Counted from the stretch's first letter, positions 45,514 to 58,189 are shown. The stretch: 64,000 nt of DNA from Ottelia alismoides (GCA_037367405.1 JAZKJV010006045.1:496001-560000); one strand, 5' to 3'. A program made the numbers and translations. The notes: generated by a model not told the origin, from the letters alone.

Positions 45514-47139
45514 TCACGCAAAATGAATAGGGGCAACATCAACGACCCGCGGCTCATGATCTAGAAATGGTTTGAGCCGCTGGCCGTTCACTCGAAAGGT
45601 ACTCTCAGAAGACAACTCGGATATATCAATGCTACCGTTGTCGTGTACCTTTCTGACCAAGTAGGGTCCCTTCCATTTGCTCTGCAGCTTCCCTGGAAAC
45701 AAACGAAGCCTCGCATCAAACAGCCATACTCTCTGACCAATCTCAAAATGCTTGTGGCTGATATGAGAATCATGCCACTCCTTCACTCTCTCCTTATACT
45801 GTAGGCTGTTTGAGAAAGTTGTATCTCTAAGATCCTCCAGGGCAGCTAACTCTGCCCTCCTCTGGTCTCCTACACCATCTGGATCCATAAGAATATCTGT
45901 AACTGCCCATAGTGACTTGTGCCTCAACTCAACAGGTAAATGGCACGGCTTGCCATACACGAGGCGAAAGGGAGATGTGCCCAATGGTGTCTTGAAAGAA
46001 GTCCTATATGCCCACAAGACCGAGTCCAAAAGCTGTGACCAATCCTTTCGGTCAGGGCGGACGACTTTCTGCAATATAGTCTTGATCTCCCTATTTGACA
46101 CCTCGGCTAGACCATTCGTCTGTGGATGGTAAGGTGTAGCAACACGATGGTCTATACTGAACTCGCTAGCAAGGGCCTTCACCTGGTCGTTGATGAAATG
46201 AGACCCCCCATCAGAAATCAGAACTCGTGGAACCCCGAACCGCGTGATGATGTGCTTCCTCAAAAATCTGCAAACTGTCCTCGCATCAGCGGATCGAGCG
46301 GGGATGGCCTCAACCCAACGACTAACATAATCTACGGCCAACAGAATGTACTCAAATCCCTGACTCTTAGGGAATGGGACCATGAAATCGATGCCCCATG
46401 CGTCAAAAATCTCACAGAAGTGAATGGGCTGCATCGGCATCATATCACGCTGTCCACAAGTGCCCATCCTCTGACAGTCAGTACACCTCTTCACGAACTC
46501 ATCTGAGTCCTTGAAGAGGGTAGGCCACCACAAGCCGGATTGGAGCACTTTCTGTGCCGTTCTCCTCCCAGAATGATGTCCTCCTGCCTCAAGCTTGTGG
46601 CAGTAAGTGAGGACGCTATGGTGTTCCTCCTGAGGAATACACCGACGCCAGACGCTATCCCCTCCTTCGTGGTAAAGGATGGGATCCTCCCAGTGGTAGG
46701 ACTTGGCCTTCGCAAGGAAGGTCTCTAGCCTCTGCCTGGGCCAATCTTGTGGGACTTTCCCAGCAACGAGAAAGTTCACAATATCGGCATACCATGGGAG
46801 TGAGGCGATAGCAAGGATCGCCTCATCTGGGAAGGTATCTCGAATGGGATCAATCTGCTCAGACTCCTCAGGCTGCTCTAAACGGGAGAGGTGATCCGCC
46901 ACAACATTCTTGACTCCAGGCTTATCCTTAATCTCAATGTCGAACTCCTGGAGTAGAAGGATCCATCTAGTCAGTCTGGCCTTGGCATCCTTCTTTGCCA
47001 TGAGGTACCTGATGGCGGTGTGATCTGTGTACAAAGTCACTCTAGATCCAATGATATAAGATCGAAACTTATCTAGGGCGAACACTACGGCTAGCATCTC
47101 CTTCTCTGTGACCGTATAATTCCGCTGGGCGGAATCCAA
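45514..47139 (-). CDS. Ty3 RNase H C-terminal part and integrase, open 541 codons
   Basis: RNase [37 protein letters not shown], and the terminal VADHLSRL. Integrase: HHCC zinc domain (H near [13 protein letters not shown], then RCTDCQRMG), catalytic Asp in WGIDFMVPF, second Asp in SDGGSHF, Glu in [12 protein letters not shown], followed by an Athila-type C-terminal region ([19 protein letters not shown]). All D, D, E residues are present. The ATG at 47139 is internal to the pol polyprotein, not a natural start. Integrase inserts the element DNA into chromosomes (known). This is the best preserved part of the copy. Confidence 0.85.
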   Translation of the reverse strand: MDSAQRNYTVTEKEMLAVVFALDKFRSYIIGSRVTLYTDHTAIRYLMAKKDAKARLTRWILLLQEFDIEIKDKPGVKNVVADHLSRLEQPEESEQIDPIRDTFPDEAILAIASLPWYADIVNFLVAGKVPQDWPRQRLETFLAKAKSYHWEDPILYHEGGDSVWRRCIPQEEHHSVLTYCHKLEAGGHHSGRRTAQKVLQSGLWWPTLFKDSDEFVKRCTDCQRMGTCGQRDMMPMQPIHFCEIFDAWGIDFMVPFPKSQGFEYILLAVDYVSRWVEAIPARSADARTVCRFLRKHIITRFGVPRVLISDGGSHFINDQVKALASEFSIDHRVATPYHPQTNGLAEVSNREIKTILQKVVRPDRKDWSQLLDSVLWAYRTSFKTPLGTSPFRLVYGKPCHLPVELRHKSLWAVTDILMDPDGVGDQRRAELAALEDLRDTTFSNSLQYKERVKEWHDSHISHKHFEIGQRVWLFDARLRLFPGKLQSKWKGPYLVRKVHDNGSIDISELSSESTFRVNGQRLKPFLDHEPRVVDVAPIHFA

Positions 47140-48216
47140 TGTGCGGCTAGCGTAGTGAATGGTAAACGGGACTCCATCCCTCCTCTATCCCAGCACTGCC
47201 CCTACGGCAAAATCGGAGGAATCCATCATGATCTCGAATGGGAGAGACCAATCAGGCGGCTGGAGGACAGGAGCCTCAATCACACACTGCTGGAGAGTCG
47301 CAAAGGACGAAAGACACTTGTCATCGACAAGGAACTCGGTGTCTTTCGTCAAGAGGTCAGACAACGGCCGGGAAATCCTGCTGAAATCCTGAATAAATCT
47401 CCTATAAAATCCAACGTGCCCCAGAAATGACCTAGATGCCTCAAATTGGACGGTGGTGCGAGCTTTCTAATGACATCAACCTTGGCCGGATCAACCTCCA
47501 TGCCCCTGTTGGAGATGATGTGGCCAAGCACCGTCCCATGAGTCACCATGAAGTGACTCTTCTCCCAAGATAGAACCAAATGGTACTCAATACATCGCTG
47601 GAGTACTCGGTCTAGGCAGTCAAGACAGGAGTCGAATCCGTCACCGTAGACCGAGAAATCGTCCATGAAGACCTCCAAACACTCCCCTACCATGTTCGAA
47701 AAGATCGACAGCATGCATCTCTGAAAAGTCGCAGGGGCATTGCATAGCCCAAATGGCATGCGTCGAAAGGCATATGTACCGAAGGGACAGGTAAAGGTGG
47801 TCTTCTCCTGATCTTCAGGAGCGATGGCCACCTGGTTGTAGCCCGAGTACCCATCCAGGAAGCAATAATGGCTCTTCCCTGCCAGTCTCTCAATGATCTG
47901 GTCAATAAAAGGCAGGGGGGAAATGATCCTTCTTGGTGGCCTGGTTGAGTCTCCTGTAGTCAACACAGACCCTCCAAGAGGTGCGTACTCGTGTAGCAAT
48001 CTCCTCTCCCGACTCACTGATCACAGTCGTGATGCCCGTCTTCTTGGGCACCACATGCAAGGGGCTAACCCACTTGGAGTCGGAAATGGGATAAATAAAA
48101 TCTGCACTCCACCATTTTGATATTTCCTTCATCACGACCTCTCTCAGGTTGGGGTTCAGTCGTCGCTGGAACTCACGCGACGGCTTCGCCCCCTCCTCGA
48201 GATAGATATGGTGGGA
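47140..48216 (-). pseudogene. Ty3 reverse transcriptase and start of RNase H, frameshifted
   Basis: The RT N-terminal part reads YPISDSKWVSPLHVVPKK and WRVCVDYRRLNQATKKDHFP (48135-47902), then shifts near 47905 into the frame with IDQIIERLAG, FLDGYSGYNQ (catalytic Asp), RMPFGLCNAPATFQRCM and the VFMDDFSVYG active site (47670 region). That frame ends at 47349, and the stretch 47348-47140 continues out of frame (FDASDFAVG-type RNase H start). At least two frameshifts. Confidence 0.85.
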
Positions 48217-48855
48217 TCACACTGATGGACTGATCCCATGGAGATCTACTACGCTCCATCCGATTGCCTTGCGGTTCTTTTCAAGAACCCCCATCAAACG
48301 GGATTCCTGCTCTCCAGTCAGATCGGCAGAGATGATGACTGGGTACATCTCAGGCTCGCCCGCAAGGAACCGATACTTCAGCGAAGTAGGGAGCGGCTTC
48401 AGCTCTGGACAGCTGGGCACTGACAAATCTGGCTTCGGAAGAAAATGTGTCAATGCTGCTAAGTCTGCCAAATCTGCCTGGGAGAAAGAAAGCGAACTCT
48501 CGCAAACTGGGTCTAGAAGAGGCTGCTCAACTGTGCTGTCTCTGATCTGCTCGGCCTCTACCTCCTCCTCATCTGTAGGCTCAGGTGGACTCAGGTCTGG
48601 CATCTGGTCATCACAATCTACCCAATCAGACTCTGAATCCGAGGGATCTGCATCGAACAAGGTGGCATCAGTACCACCGTCACTAAGAATCGTGTCGTGG
48701 TCGAGAACCGGCTCTGCTGCCTCTGCTGTATCCTGGACCAGGGCTGTGCTCTCCAAGCTCTCCTCTGCTATCATCTCGGCATTAGTGGTGTCTGGAAATG
48801 AGAGGATGGCCTGTGCTGCAGGGTCTGCCCAAGCTGCCTCGTCGTCTGTGATCAC
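48217..48855 (-). CDS. Acidic spacer between protease and RT, with RT N-terminal lead-in
   Basis: 212 codons. The first two thirds are strongly acidic (DDEAAWADPAAQ, DGGTDATLFDADPSDSESDW, PPEPTDEEEVEAEQ). The last third is the conserved lead-in to Athila RT (ELKPLPTSLKYRFL, PVIISADLTGEQESRLMGVL, KAIGWSVVDLHGISPS). It is part of the pol polyprotein, so the ATG is not a true start. The spacer is the counterpart in position of the acidic tail at the left edge, but I see no sequence match. Confidence 0.7.
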   Translation of the reverse strand: MITDDEAAWADPAAQAILSFPDTTNAEMIAEESLESTALVQDTAEAAEPVLDHDTILSDGGTDATLFDADPSDSESDWVDCDDQMPDLSPPEPTDEEEVEAEQIRDSTVEQPLLDPVCESSLSFSQADLADLAALTHFLPKPDLSVPSCPELKPLPTSLKYRFLAGEPEMYPVIISADLTGEQESRLMGVLEKNRKAIGWSVVDLHGISPSV

Positions 48856-48893
48856 AAAATCACAGTCCTGGTGGATGTCTAGCTCGCCGTCTG

Positions 48894-49460
48894 TCAGCTG
48901 CTCTGAATCTGTGCTGCCCTCTGAGCGTGCTCTCTCTCTGGCTCTGTAGTCCTCACCGTCTCTATTTGTATACTCTCGCCCTCGACGCGAAAGTATACCT
49001 TCCCGTTATCATGATCAGTCACCGCCTTGGCTGTGGCCAAGAACGGACGACCTAGGATGATGGGGGTATCGGCCACTGAATCAGGGATCTCCATGTCCAA
49101 CACTACGAAGTCCACGGGGAATTTCAAGCCTTGAATCGTGACGATAACGTCTCGCAACAACCCCTTCGGCCTCTTGACAGATCGATCAGCAAACTGAAGG
49201 ACTGTCCTGCTCTGTCTAAGAGTGCCCAACTCGAAGCGGTCGAGAAGGGCTGCCGGAAGGAGGTTGATCGACGATCCGCTATCCAATAGAGTCCGGTCGA
49301 ACCTTTGCTCACTAATCTGACATCTGACATACGGGGCCCCTGAATCTGGCCTCTTGGCTGGCAGACGGTTCTGGATCGCGAAATACGTGGCTTTCGTCAG
49401 CACATGAATCTCTGAAGTGTGGTTCCTCCTCCTCCTCCTGACTGTGGTCCTGTCTCTCAA
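48894..49460 (-). CDS. Ty3 aspartic protease
   Basis: RTLLDSGSSINLLP holds the active-site D-S-G. RFELG, ADRSVKRPKG, VDFVVLDMEI and TPIILGRPFLATAKAV follow in the standard retropepsin order. KATYFAIQNRLPAKRPDSGAPYV precedes it. Cleaves the Gag-Pol polyprotein in the particle (known). Single open frame of 188 codons between degenerate gag and the acidic spacer. Confidence 0.85.
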   Translation of the reverse strand: MRDRTTVRRRRRNHTSEIHVLTKATYFAIQNRLPAKRPDSGAPYVRCQISEQRFDRTLLDSGSSINLLPAALLDRFELGTLRQSRTVLQFADRSVKRPKGLLRDVIVTIQGLKFPVDFVVLDMEIPDSVADTPIILGRPFLATAKAVTDHDNGKVYFRVEGESIQIETVRTTEPEREHAQRAAQIQSS

Positions 49461-49496
49461 AGATCGCTGAAGAAGGGGGATGTGCTGCAGAGCCTC

Positions 49497-52340
49497 CTAG
49501 AGGGTCAGCTGGATGTGAAATCTGTCGATCATGCTCTGGCTGAATTCCTCCTGCTCTCTCTTTTTTGGGTCTTTTTCTTTTTTCTTCCCCTTTCCCATCT
49601 GAAGGGCTCTAGGGAAGGGGATCACAGGGTCCTTCGCAGATGAAGGACTAGGAAAAGGCCTAGACGGCTCGACGGCCGGATCCGCACATACATCAAGCAC
49701 CACAGTGGGACCAGAAGAAACTAAATCTTTTCCTTTATTCACAACAGTGTTCTGAGATACATGAGAATGAGGAAAAACATCTGATCTCTCTACACAAACA
49801 CCGGTGGCCTCAGTACCACCACGGGCTGGCTCTGCTACTGGACGTCTCGCGGCCTCAGTACCGTGGGCTGGCTCGGCTCCTCTGGTTGCATCAGCACCAC
49901 CTCCTCGAACTGGTGAAGCGGCGGCCTCAGTACCGCCGGTGGAATCAGCATCCTTGGTGGCATCAGTACCACCGTCATCATCATGTGCGGCCTCAGTACC
50001 GCTCTCCTCCTCCTCATCTGGCGCCCTGGGTGGATCCTCGAGTCGTCGCTCAGATGAGGCGCCGCCTGCTGGTGCTCTACCGCTCCTAAGTGTAACAAAA
50101 TCAGCATCAAATAGATCCGCAGACATATCATCAAATGGATCACTAAGAGTGGCATGCTCAGTGGAAACTACCTGCTCAGATTTCCTCTTCAGGCTGTTCG
50201 GATTCGGCTCTATCTGTGCAGGGATGGCGGCCTTCCCTCTCATCAGGTCCTGCATCTCCTGGCGGAACTCGTCCATCTCCCGTCTAAATGTAGCCTGCTG
50301 GTCCGTGAGGAGGCGGGCTATGTCATCCAAGGCGGGGCTCTCATGGGAGCCCGACGGGTAGCCTCTCTGGTAATGAGGCTGCTGGAGCTGGTGCTGCTGC
50401 TGCTGAGAGGGGTAGGAGGAAGGATGCTGCTGCTAGTGTGGCTGGTGAGCCTGCTGCTCACGTCTCCAAGACTGTCCCTGCTGCTGATAGGGACGAGGAA
50501 CGAAGGATGACTGCTGCTGTGGCTGGTAGGCTGGGGGATGCTGCTGCTGGTGATCTCTCTGCTGACTATACTGCCCACCCTGACCGGATGACTGCTGCTG
50601 GGGCTGGGTACCTCCACTCCCCCACCTGAATCCGGGATGGTCTCGTCGGATCCCAGGCTGGGGGCGGTCATACCAAATCCCGTTGACATCCATCAACGAC
50701 TCTGCATCGTATGGGGCTGGCGGGAGTACTGCCAGAGGCTGATCCGGCTGGTATACCACCATCTGCATGTCTGGAGATGGTGGTGACTGGTAGAAGGGCT
50801 GCTGCGGCTGGTACGGCTCCGTCGGTACAAGGTGAACCTGTCTAGGCTGCTGAAAGGAGCTGGAGCGCTGGGACGAGCTGCTGCTGCCGCCGGTATCGCC
50901 TCGCGACTGAAGACGGGGCTGTGAAGCCGTTTGTGCCTCCTGGAGACACATGAGCTGGGTCTTCATGTCGCTCAGAGTCTGTGCCATCTGCTCCATCTGC
51001 GTGATACCCTGGCACTGCTTCTTCTCGATCAGCTCCATCCGATCCAACTTCTCGCTGATAATACCCATATCCGTAGCGGACGACTCTGCCTGTGCTGCTG
51101 CAACTGCGGATGAACTGGATGGACCGGCGTCGACCCGTGCTATCCTCTGGTACTGCACGGGTCCTGGCTGCTGGGGTCTGCCCTGAGTATACAACCGGGT
51201 CTGGGACATCACCATATAGTTCTCGGCCATCTCCTCAAAGATGACCCAGACCTGGTCGTGATCCTTGGCGAAATAGGACCCGCCACAAGAAGCGTTCACC
51301 AAGCCCTGGAGCTCTGGTGTCAGCCCGCTGAAGAAGCTCTGCACAAGGTTCGGCTTCGAAATGTCGTGGTGCGGGCATCGGTCTGTGAGCTCACGGAACC
51401 TCTCCCATGCCTCGTGGAATTGCTCGTTGGGGAGCATGGAGAAGTTGCTGATCAGGGCCCTCGCTGCATTGGTCCGTCCGAGTGGATAGTACTTATTCAA
51501 GTACTCGGTGCGGAGCTGCTCCAGGTGTAAACAAACTTCCCCAATACTTCAGCCAGGTGGCTGCTCTGTCTGCTAGGGAGAAGGGGAAGGCGATCATCCG
51601 AATCGTATTCCTGGTCCACATGACGGTCGTGGACAGTACTGCAAATCATCAAGAACTCCTGGAGGTGGAGATGGGGCTCCTCGGTGGCAAGTCCGTGAAA
51701 ACGGGGGAGCATCTGCAGGGTGTTCGGGGGGAACTTGAAGTCCCCCACGATAGCAGGCACCACTACCCAATGATGCATCAGTGTAGATCCGGGGTTGTGC
51801 AACTCCCGCATCGGTCTCGGTGGTCCTCCTGTCGCAGCGGTTGCCGCTGCGGCGGCGGCTGCTGCTGCTGCAGCTGCTACGGCTCATGCCTCTGCATCTG
51901 GTCCATCCTCAGGCTCGCTCTGATCTCTCTCTGCTCTGAGTCGCTCCAACTCTCTCCTCATCTCAATCATGAAAGCTCCCTGATCTCTCAACTGCTGCTG
52001 AACGGTCTCTAAAGAGGCAATCAGGCTGGAGTTGATCGCTCCCTGGTACATGACAAAATGCTGCTCTCCTCGTGGACCTCCAGGGTGATCCTCAGAACTG
52101 CCGGCCATGGCGTCTGCAAAATCAAACGAGCCAAACTCAGGTGCTGCCAAATCTGTGAGTCTCTCCTCTGGCTCATATCTCTCAGAACCGAAAGAAAGGG
52201 GGTCGAGGGGGAACAGGGCGGAATCGTACTCGGGCTCGGAGGAGCTGGTCTCGGCTCTCGCAGGCCAACCTAGATGATCGGGTAGACGTGCCCGAAAGCG
52301 GTGCAGCCAGAGGCTGCCTAAGAGAGCGTCTACCCATCAT
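49497..52340 (-). pseudogene. Athila-like gag in several frames, with Q-rich and G-T-E-A repeat regions
   Basis: A candidate start MMGRRSLRQPL lies at 52340. Downstream frames: coiled segment MRRELERLRAERDQSEPED (51960 region), MHHWVVVPAIVGDFKFPP and LPRFHGLATEEPHLHLQEFL (51780-51640), then 51500-50433 with HEAWERFRELTDRCPHHD and a C-terminal region very rich in Gln and Pro. 50330-49497 has FRREMDEFRQEMQDLMRG, the Athila VTLRSG motif, repeated GG-T-[DE]-A-T/A units and a basic end. The breaks between frames are indels. Gag makes the particle (known). Confidence 0.75.
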
Positions 52341-53700
52341 CTTGATATGGCGAGTAGTGCGGATGAGATCTGGAGAAATTATGATCAAAATGCAAACCCC
52401 CGGTTCACCAACGCAACGCGAGCTGAAGACCGTAAAAGCTCGGTAAAATTATCTTGTCAATTTTTATTAGGTGAACACACAAGATATCAGAGCGCTTACG
52501 TGACCTGTAAGGATACCCGATGCTACTCCAACCGACTGGCCCGCACGGAAGAGTCGGTAGTCAGCTAGAAATAGCACCGGAGGGCTCTACCTAGAGTGCG
52601 GGTCACTCTCTCGCGCATCCAAACCATACAATGAGGGGGTTGCTCTCCCCAAGACAGATTTTTTTAGGGTGAGTGTCTTTTAGGGTCAATAGTTTTATCC
52701 AGTCCCAATTTATGATTTTCTTTTTAATATTTTTCAAATAGAAAACAAATGCCTAACGAATTTTTCGGTTCTCCTGGTTATTTAATCCAAAACAGGGGGG
52801 AGAAGACGAAAAAGCCGATGCGCGAGAAATCAATGATGCATGCAGAGATAGAAATGCGTACCTGACTCCAGCAGTCTACATGCAAAGTGATCCGCGCAGA
52901 ATTTAAAGACAGGAAATAAACTACCTAAATGGTGCAGGCGGAAAACCGAGTCCCTAAACAGCAGTGCTACTCGAAAGAACGGCTTAGCCGACCACCAGCC
53001 TCCAATCCAAAGGGTCCGGTCTAGACCCACCCTCTTCTTCTCGACAGGTCGAGTTCCGAAGTACCACTTGACGGGGTGGGCTCGCGGCGCGTAGGCTCGG
53101 AGGTGATGGAACGGCTATTTTATTATTATTTTTATTATTATAGGTCCAATTACCGCACTATAGGAACAAGCAATTATATTAGGGTGTTTGGATCCTATGA
53201 AGTACGTCACATTCAAGCAGAAAATCCTACGGCTAGGGGCTCGATCAAAAACCGCGTAAACACCGGAAAAGGCAGTAAAAAGAGAAGAAAACAAAACCGC
53301 GTAAAAAGCCGCGAAAAAGCCTAAGGGTCCCCCGAGCACACCGGTGCTCGACGAAACAGACCCGCTAAGTCAACCACAGTCCAGAGTGTCTAGTCTGAGT
53401 CCATGTATTATTACAATAATAATCAAAAGTCTAATCTAAACCTCACCCACTCAACTCTCTCTCTCTCTCTCGCTCTCTCCTGCGGCTTCGTAAAGAAAGG
53501 AGCCGCCTCCGAGTCTCGCGGTTGCGTCGGCTTCTCGAAATCGGCCGCCTCGGTCCTCGGGGCCCTCGCAAGAAACAGAGACAAGTGGTCAGACCAAATT
53601 ATTGTAAGAAAATGTCAGAAAAAATATATCTACAGAAATCTATACAAAAAGCCGCGAAAAGAAAACCGCGGAAAGAAATGAATCGACTACTAAGCTATGC
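52341..53700 (-). other. 5' untranslated leader of the Athila-like element
   Basis: 1.36 kb between primer site and gag without coding signal. Contains a CT repeat (53455-53475) and a TAT-rich run (53110-53140). Confidence 0.5.
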
Positions 53701-53718
53701 TCCCCGGCAACAACGCCA
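53701..53718 (-). other. Primer binding site, tRNA-Asp type
   Basis: Minus strand TGGCGTTGTTGCCGGGGA, three bases inside the 5' LTR end. The complement of a plant tRNA-Asp 3' end is TGGCGCCGTTGCCGGGGA (from knowledge), so 16 of 18 agree. tRNA-Asp priming is usual for Athila. Confidence 0.85.
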
Positions 53719-53721
53719 TTC

Positions 53722-56700
53722 TGATGACAAGTCCAGCGACTAAGGTAAAGGTATCTAGATGGTCGTTGCGACCTCGATCGCTCGGCTAAGTCAATCAAGA
53801 AAAAATTAGACCACTAAAATAGATAAAATCAATCAAAACACGAAAGCGGTCTCGCTATTGGATTAACCTGGTATAGCGACCAGGGTCGAACTCAAGGAGC
53901 ACAGATTGGCCTCTCGGCCTACGAAGTAGTCAAAATAAAAGGAGAAAATATTTTTTGGTGGGTTTTTAATTTATTTAAGATTTTTTTTTGGATTTTTAAT
54001 GAATTGAGGAAATAAGAAAAGTAAACAAACACACACTTCAGCAAATTATTAAATGCACTAAAAGTCAATCAAAAATTCTAACAAAATGTTTTTATGTGTT
54101 TTATAATTTTTAATGTTTTTGTTGAATTTTTGAGAATTTTCTGATCTTTATTTAATTTTCTAAAAATCAAACAGTGGCAAAAATCAAAGGTACTGTCCAG
54201 CCGAGCTAAAAGGGCCTAGAGAAAATATCTAAAGGCCCCAAGTTAGCTGGGAGGTAATTTTCCTGCGAAGAGAACAATAAGGAAAATTTAGGCACCTATT
54301 TTATTGTTTTTGGATTTTTGGTTTAATTATTAGAATTTTTATAAGTTTTAGGTGTTTTTCAATTTTTAGTGGTTTTCAGTAATGGAAAATAACCAAAATT
54401 GGCTAGAAAATCAAACACAACAAAATAGATAGTAGCCAATTTTTTTGTAATTTTTGGACACTATTTAATATTTTTTTGTGATTTTTAAAGTTAGACAGTA
54501 GCAACAAGAGATTTTTTTGATTTTCTAAAAATATCAAACAGTGACGAAATGTCTCCAAATTTATAGAAAATTTTACATCACGGCAGGAGCCATGTGTCCA
54601 ATTTTCATGAAATTTGGAGTTGATTTGCTATTTTATTCAAAAGTAAAGATGGGGCAATGTGCACAGGGACCAAAGTGCAAATACCCAAGAGTCTGGGGGG
54701 TCTGGTGCAATTAACCCAGCAAAACACGTGCGATGCACGTGTCTGGGGCACTCAGGGACCCAAATGTAAGAAAAATAAGTTCCGAGTGCTTATTGGTAAC
54801 AGGTACCAAAAGTCCAGGGGCTTATCTGCAAAATACCCAAAATAAACGCACATGCTCAAATAAACCACGCACAGGGGTATAAATGCAAATAAGTAAAAGG
54901 TTTCATTCAACTAATAACAACCAGAACTACAAGGGCATGAAATGTAAAATACCTAGAAAATCACGTGTCGAAGCATGTGTCACATCACATACAGGGGCAT
55001 ATTAGCAAATAAAAGCAAGTACCAGGGTCTCTATGCAAATAACCCTAAAACTAAACAACTAAACTCAACATTTACAGGACTAAAGCGAAATAAAATACGA
55101 AGGGGGGCCTAAGGGTAAATTACCCTTTATTATGCGGAGCGGCTGGATGGACGCCACGTGTGGATCTGACGGTCTGGATCAGCTGCGGCTCCAACGCTAG
55201 TGTCCTTTGGCGAATCCGATGGCTGGAGTTCCTCCACGTGGGTGATCGGACGGTGCAGGGCACAGGCGGCTAACCCTGGCGCATCGGATGGCTGGAATCG
55301 ATCCTCCTGATGATCGGGCGGTGACTGCTGCTCCTCAGATGGACGGTTCAGATGAAATCTGGAGCCGGAGGACGAATCGAACGGCGACGGAGGATGCTGG
55401 ATGAACAGGTCACCGGCGAGACTCGCTGGCCTCGGGCGTGCGCTAGACTCCTCCTGGAAGCACTCTGAAGGTCGGAGAAGAAAGGTGGAGTGCTCCCGCG
55501 TCTGCCGGTAGGCTCCGATGATCCAACCGAGCTCCGAGGAGCTCGGGCTAGGTCGGCGGAGCTGAGCCTCCTGGCTGGATGACGAAGGGCCTCAGATGGC
55601 TTCGTTTAACCTGCAAAGCGAACCAGAAGACTCGCGGGTCGAGGGCAAACTGCCTCGACCCGGTTAGGCGAGGTGACGGTGGCTCGTGAGTCGAAATGGC
55701 GAGCTCCGGCGAAGGGGGTGGACGGAGGAGCTCGACTCCCAGCTCCTGTGCGAGCTGGGTTGGATGGAGGGGTGAAGAAGGTGCGTCGCAGGGAGGCGGA
55801 TGCGATGGACGATTCCGATGATCGAACGGAGTGAGGGGATGGTACGAATCAGCTAGAGACGGCGGTGATACGAATTGGGCGTAAATGGAAGTCGAAGAAA
55901 GATAAGTCCGAGGCTCAAGCTCCAGCTGATGGCGGAGCGACGGCGGCGAAGCTCGCCGGATCGATGGTCTCGCCCTCCTTCCTCGCTGCGACACCACGGG
56001 GGACGAGCTGTCACTCTCGTCGATCTGATGGAGGTCACTGGGAGTGGAACGAAGGAGCCAAAGATGGAGAAATGAGGTGGCGGAGCTCGAGCTAAATATG
56101 GGCGAGGGTCCGGGAAGACGAGGTCGGGTAGGGCGTGGAAGCGCGCGGATCCCGATGTGGATACCCCGGCGAGGGTGTCGGATGTGGCAGGAGTGAAACG
56201 GACCCGGGTTTAGGTGGGATTCAATCGGGTTTAGGCGCTAGAAATTAGAGAAGTCGGGTCGGGCGCCTAAATCCGCAGGAGGTGGTCCTGATGGGGGTAG
56301 TTGACCGGGCGGTCAACAATCCCAGGACCCAATAGAAACAGGCCACGTGGCTAGATCTTGAAGTTAAAATTAAGGGTAGCTAGGGGCCGATTTAGCAAAA
56401 ACTCAAAACATGAAATATTTTTATTTTATTTTTTTCTATTTTTTGTGATTTTTAATAATTTTTTTAGAAATAAAAATAAGGTATATACATAATATGTACT
56501 TTATAGGTATATGTACACTATTAGGGTTTTTAATTTTTGATTTTTTTAATTATTATTTTTGTGCAATTTTATTCCTATTTTATATTTTATTTATTTCCAT
56601 TATAAAATAAGGAATAAAAAGGTATTTTTATTTTATTTTAATTATTTATATACATAGGTAAAATAAATACATATATACATTTATATACATGGTATATGTA

Positions 56701-57262
56701 CAATATATTTTTGTGTTTTTAATTTTTCTATTTTTATTTTGTTTTTGTTTTAATTGTTTTTATTTTATTTATTTACAATGTAGACTATAGATTATTTATA
56801 AAAGTTAATTCTATTTATTTACAAGGCTAAATAAATATGTAGGTGAGTCTATGTACATGATGAAAGTGGTGTTTTTGTCCTTTTTGATTTTTATCTTTTT
56901 CCTTTGTTTTTATATTTATAAATATAGACACACATTTACAAGCCTATTTTTGGTGAGGAAAATACCTTTACATAAATATATACACACATGAGCCCTTATC
57001 TCCCTCTACTTTGGCTTTTATGCGGTCAGGCCCATGCTGAGCCCTCCCTTGGGATTAGGTCGCTCAATATTTATTCTAAATATTTCCCTCTTTTTCTTTT
57101 TAATCTTTATTCTTTTATTTTTGCACAAAAACATGCTAATTATAGGTTTTTACACAATGCATGCTTTTGGTAATTATTTGTATTTACATGAATATACATG
57201 CATTTGCAAAAGTTTTTGTAGCTAAAATATAAGAATAAAGAGTGATGAATGGGTATTCATCA
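53722..57262 (-). repeat. 5' LTR of the Athila-like element
   Basis: Pairs with 39828-43452. Differs by an 83-bp deletion at 55906/55907, scattered substitutions and single-base indels, so the insertion is recent relative to most elements here. Confidence 0.9.
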
Positions 57263-57505
57263 AGTCCCAACCAAGTCACTATATAAATTGCCAAGCAGTA
57301 GGAATGGCATAAGTATATGGAAAGGCTGACATTATAGCTTGCATGCCTAAAAGTAATAATCAATAAGTGCATGTAGTGGTAATGAATTCATGTTGGACTA
57401 ATGAAAGATATTAACATGAAGTTATTTTAAATCTAAAGTGACTTAGATTGTGGTGTGGCTCATGTGTGGAGTACAGAAAAGATGTACTATTAAAGTTACT
57501 AAGTG

Positions 57506-57918
57506 GAGGAAGAGGATCCTCCGACGTAGAGAGGATTGCAACAGAGATGATGTAATCCTCTTTAATTCTTTTTTGTGATTTAGATTCCAAAATCCAACCT
57601 TATAGATTGAATCTTAGATTAGTGCTCTAAATATCATCCGAATTTCTCTTAAATATGGGATTATTTGCTATTTATCTTAATGGTTGAAGATTCAGAACAT
57701 TTTTAAATGGAGTTTAAGTTGCTTAGATCTTGACCTAATGTTTGACCATTAAGATAAAATAGCAAATAATCTCGGATTTAAGCGGACTTTGGAGGATATT
57801 TAGAGCATTAATCTAATATTCAATCTATGAGGTTGGATTTTAGAATATCACAAACAAGAACTAGAGATGATTACAACATCTCTTCTACAATCCTCTCTAC
57901 AGCAGAGGATCCTCTTCC
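57506..57918. mobile_element. Foldback MITE (413 bp) with ~190-bp arms
   Basis: GGAAGAGGATCCTC starts both arms. The inverted arms align for about 190 bp each (shared GTAGAGAGGATTG, AAAATCCAACCT, ATAGATTGAAT, GCTCTAAATAT). Perfect 8-bp flank ACTAAGTG at 57498-57505 and 57919-57926, with GA extra at the left end, so the true duplication could be 8-10 bp (hAT or MULE). No coding capacity. Confidence 0.8.
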
Positions 57919-58189
57919 ACTAAGTGCATATCCAGTGATTAGAAGTGTGCAACACATCTTTCCACTTGTTATATGGCCAAGGTTGGACAAATGCCTTTGT
58001 AAAAAAATTTCAAATTTTTTATTAATTTTACATGTACAAAAATTACAAGAAATAATGAGTCAAGCTAAATTATAGAACATATGACATCTAATGTACTTGG
58101 CTTGTGTTGTCATTGGAGTACCAAAGAAAAAGGAAGATATAAATCATGCTAAAGATATATGGGTGAAAAGAATGAAAGAAAGAGAAACC

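Larger units (their letters stand above)
39828..57262 (-). mobile_element. Full-length Athila-like Ty3 retrotransposon, 17.4 kb, TSD AGTCC
   Basis: AGTCC duplications at 39823-39827 and 57263-57267 abut LTR ends TGATGACA and TATTCATCA. The LTRs are 3625 and 3541 bp, the internal region about 10.3 kb, all oriented to the minus strand (5' LTR on the right). Next to the 5' LTR is a primer site for tRNA-Asp. Domain order gag-PR-RT-RNaseH-IN defines Ty3; the gag HEAWERFRELTDRCPHH block, LRSG motif, and integrase [25 protein letters not shown] sequence are Athila hallmarks. The LTRs are far longer than the 1-2 kb I associate with Athila elements. Several frameshifts make this copy defective. Confidence 0.9.

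Noticed and set aside
48217..50510. Plus-strand Ser-rich frames opposite gag/PR of the Athila-like element (for example 48269-48949, 49804-50361)
   Set aside because: Mirror images of repetitive, acidic minus-strand coding sequence.
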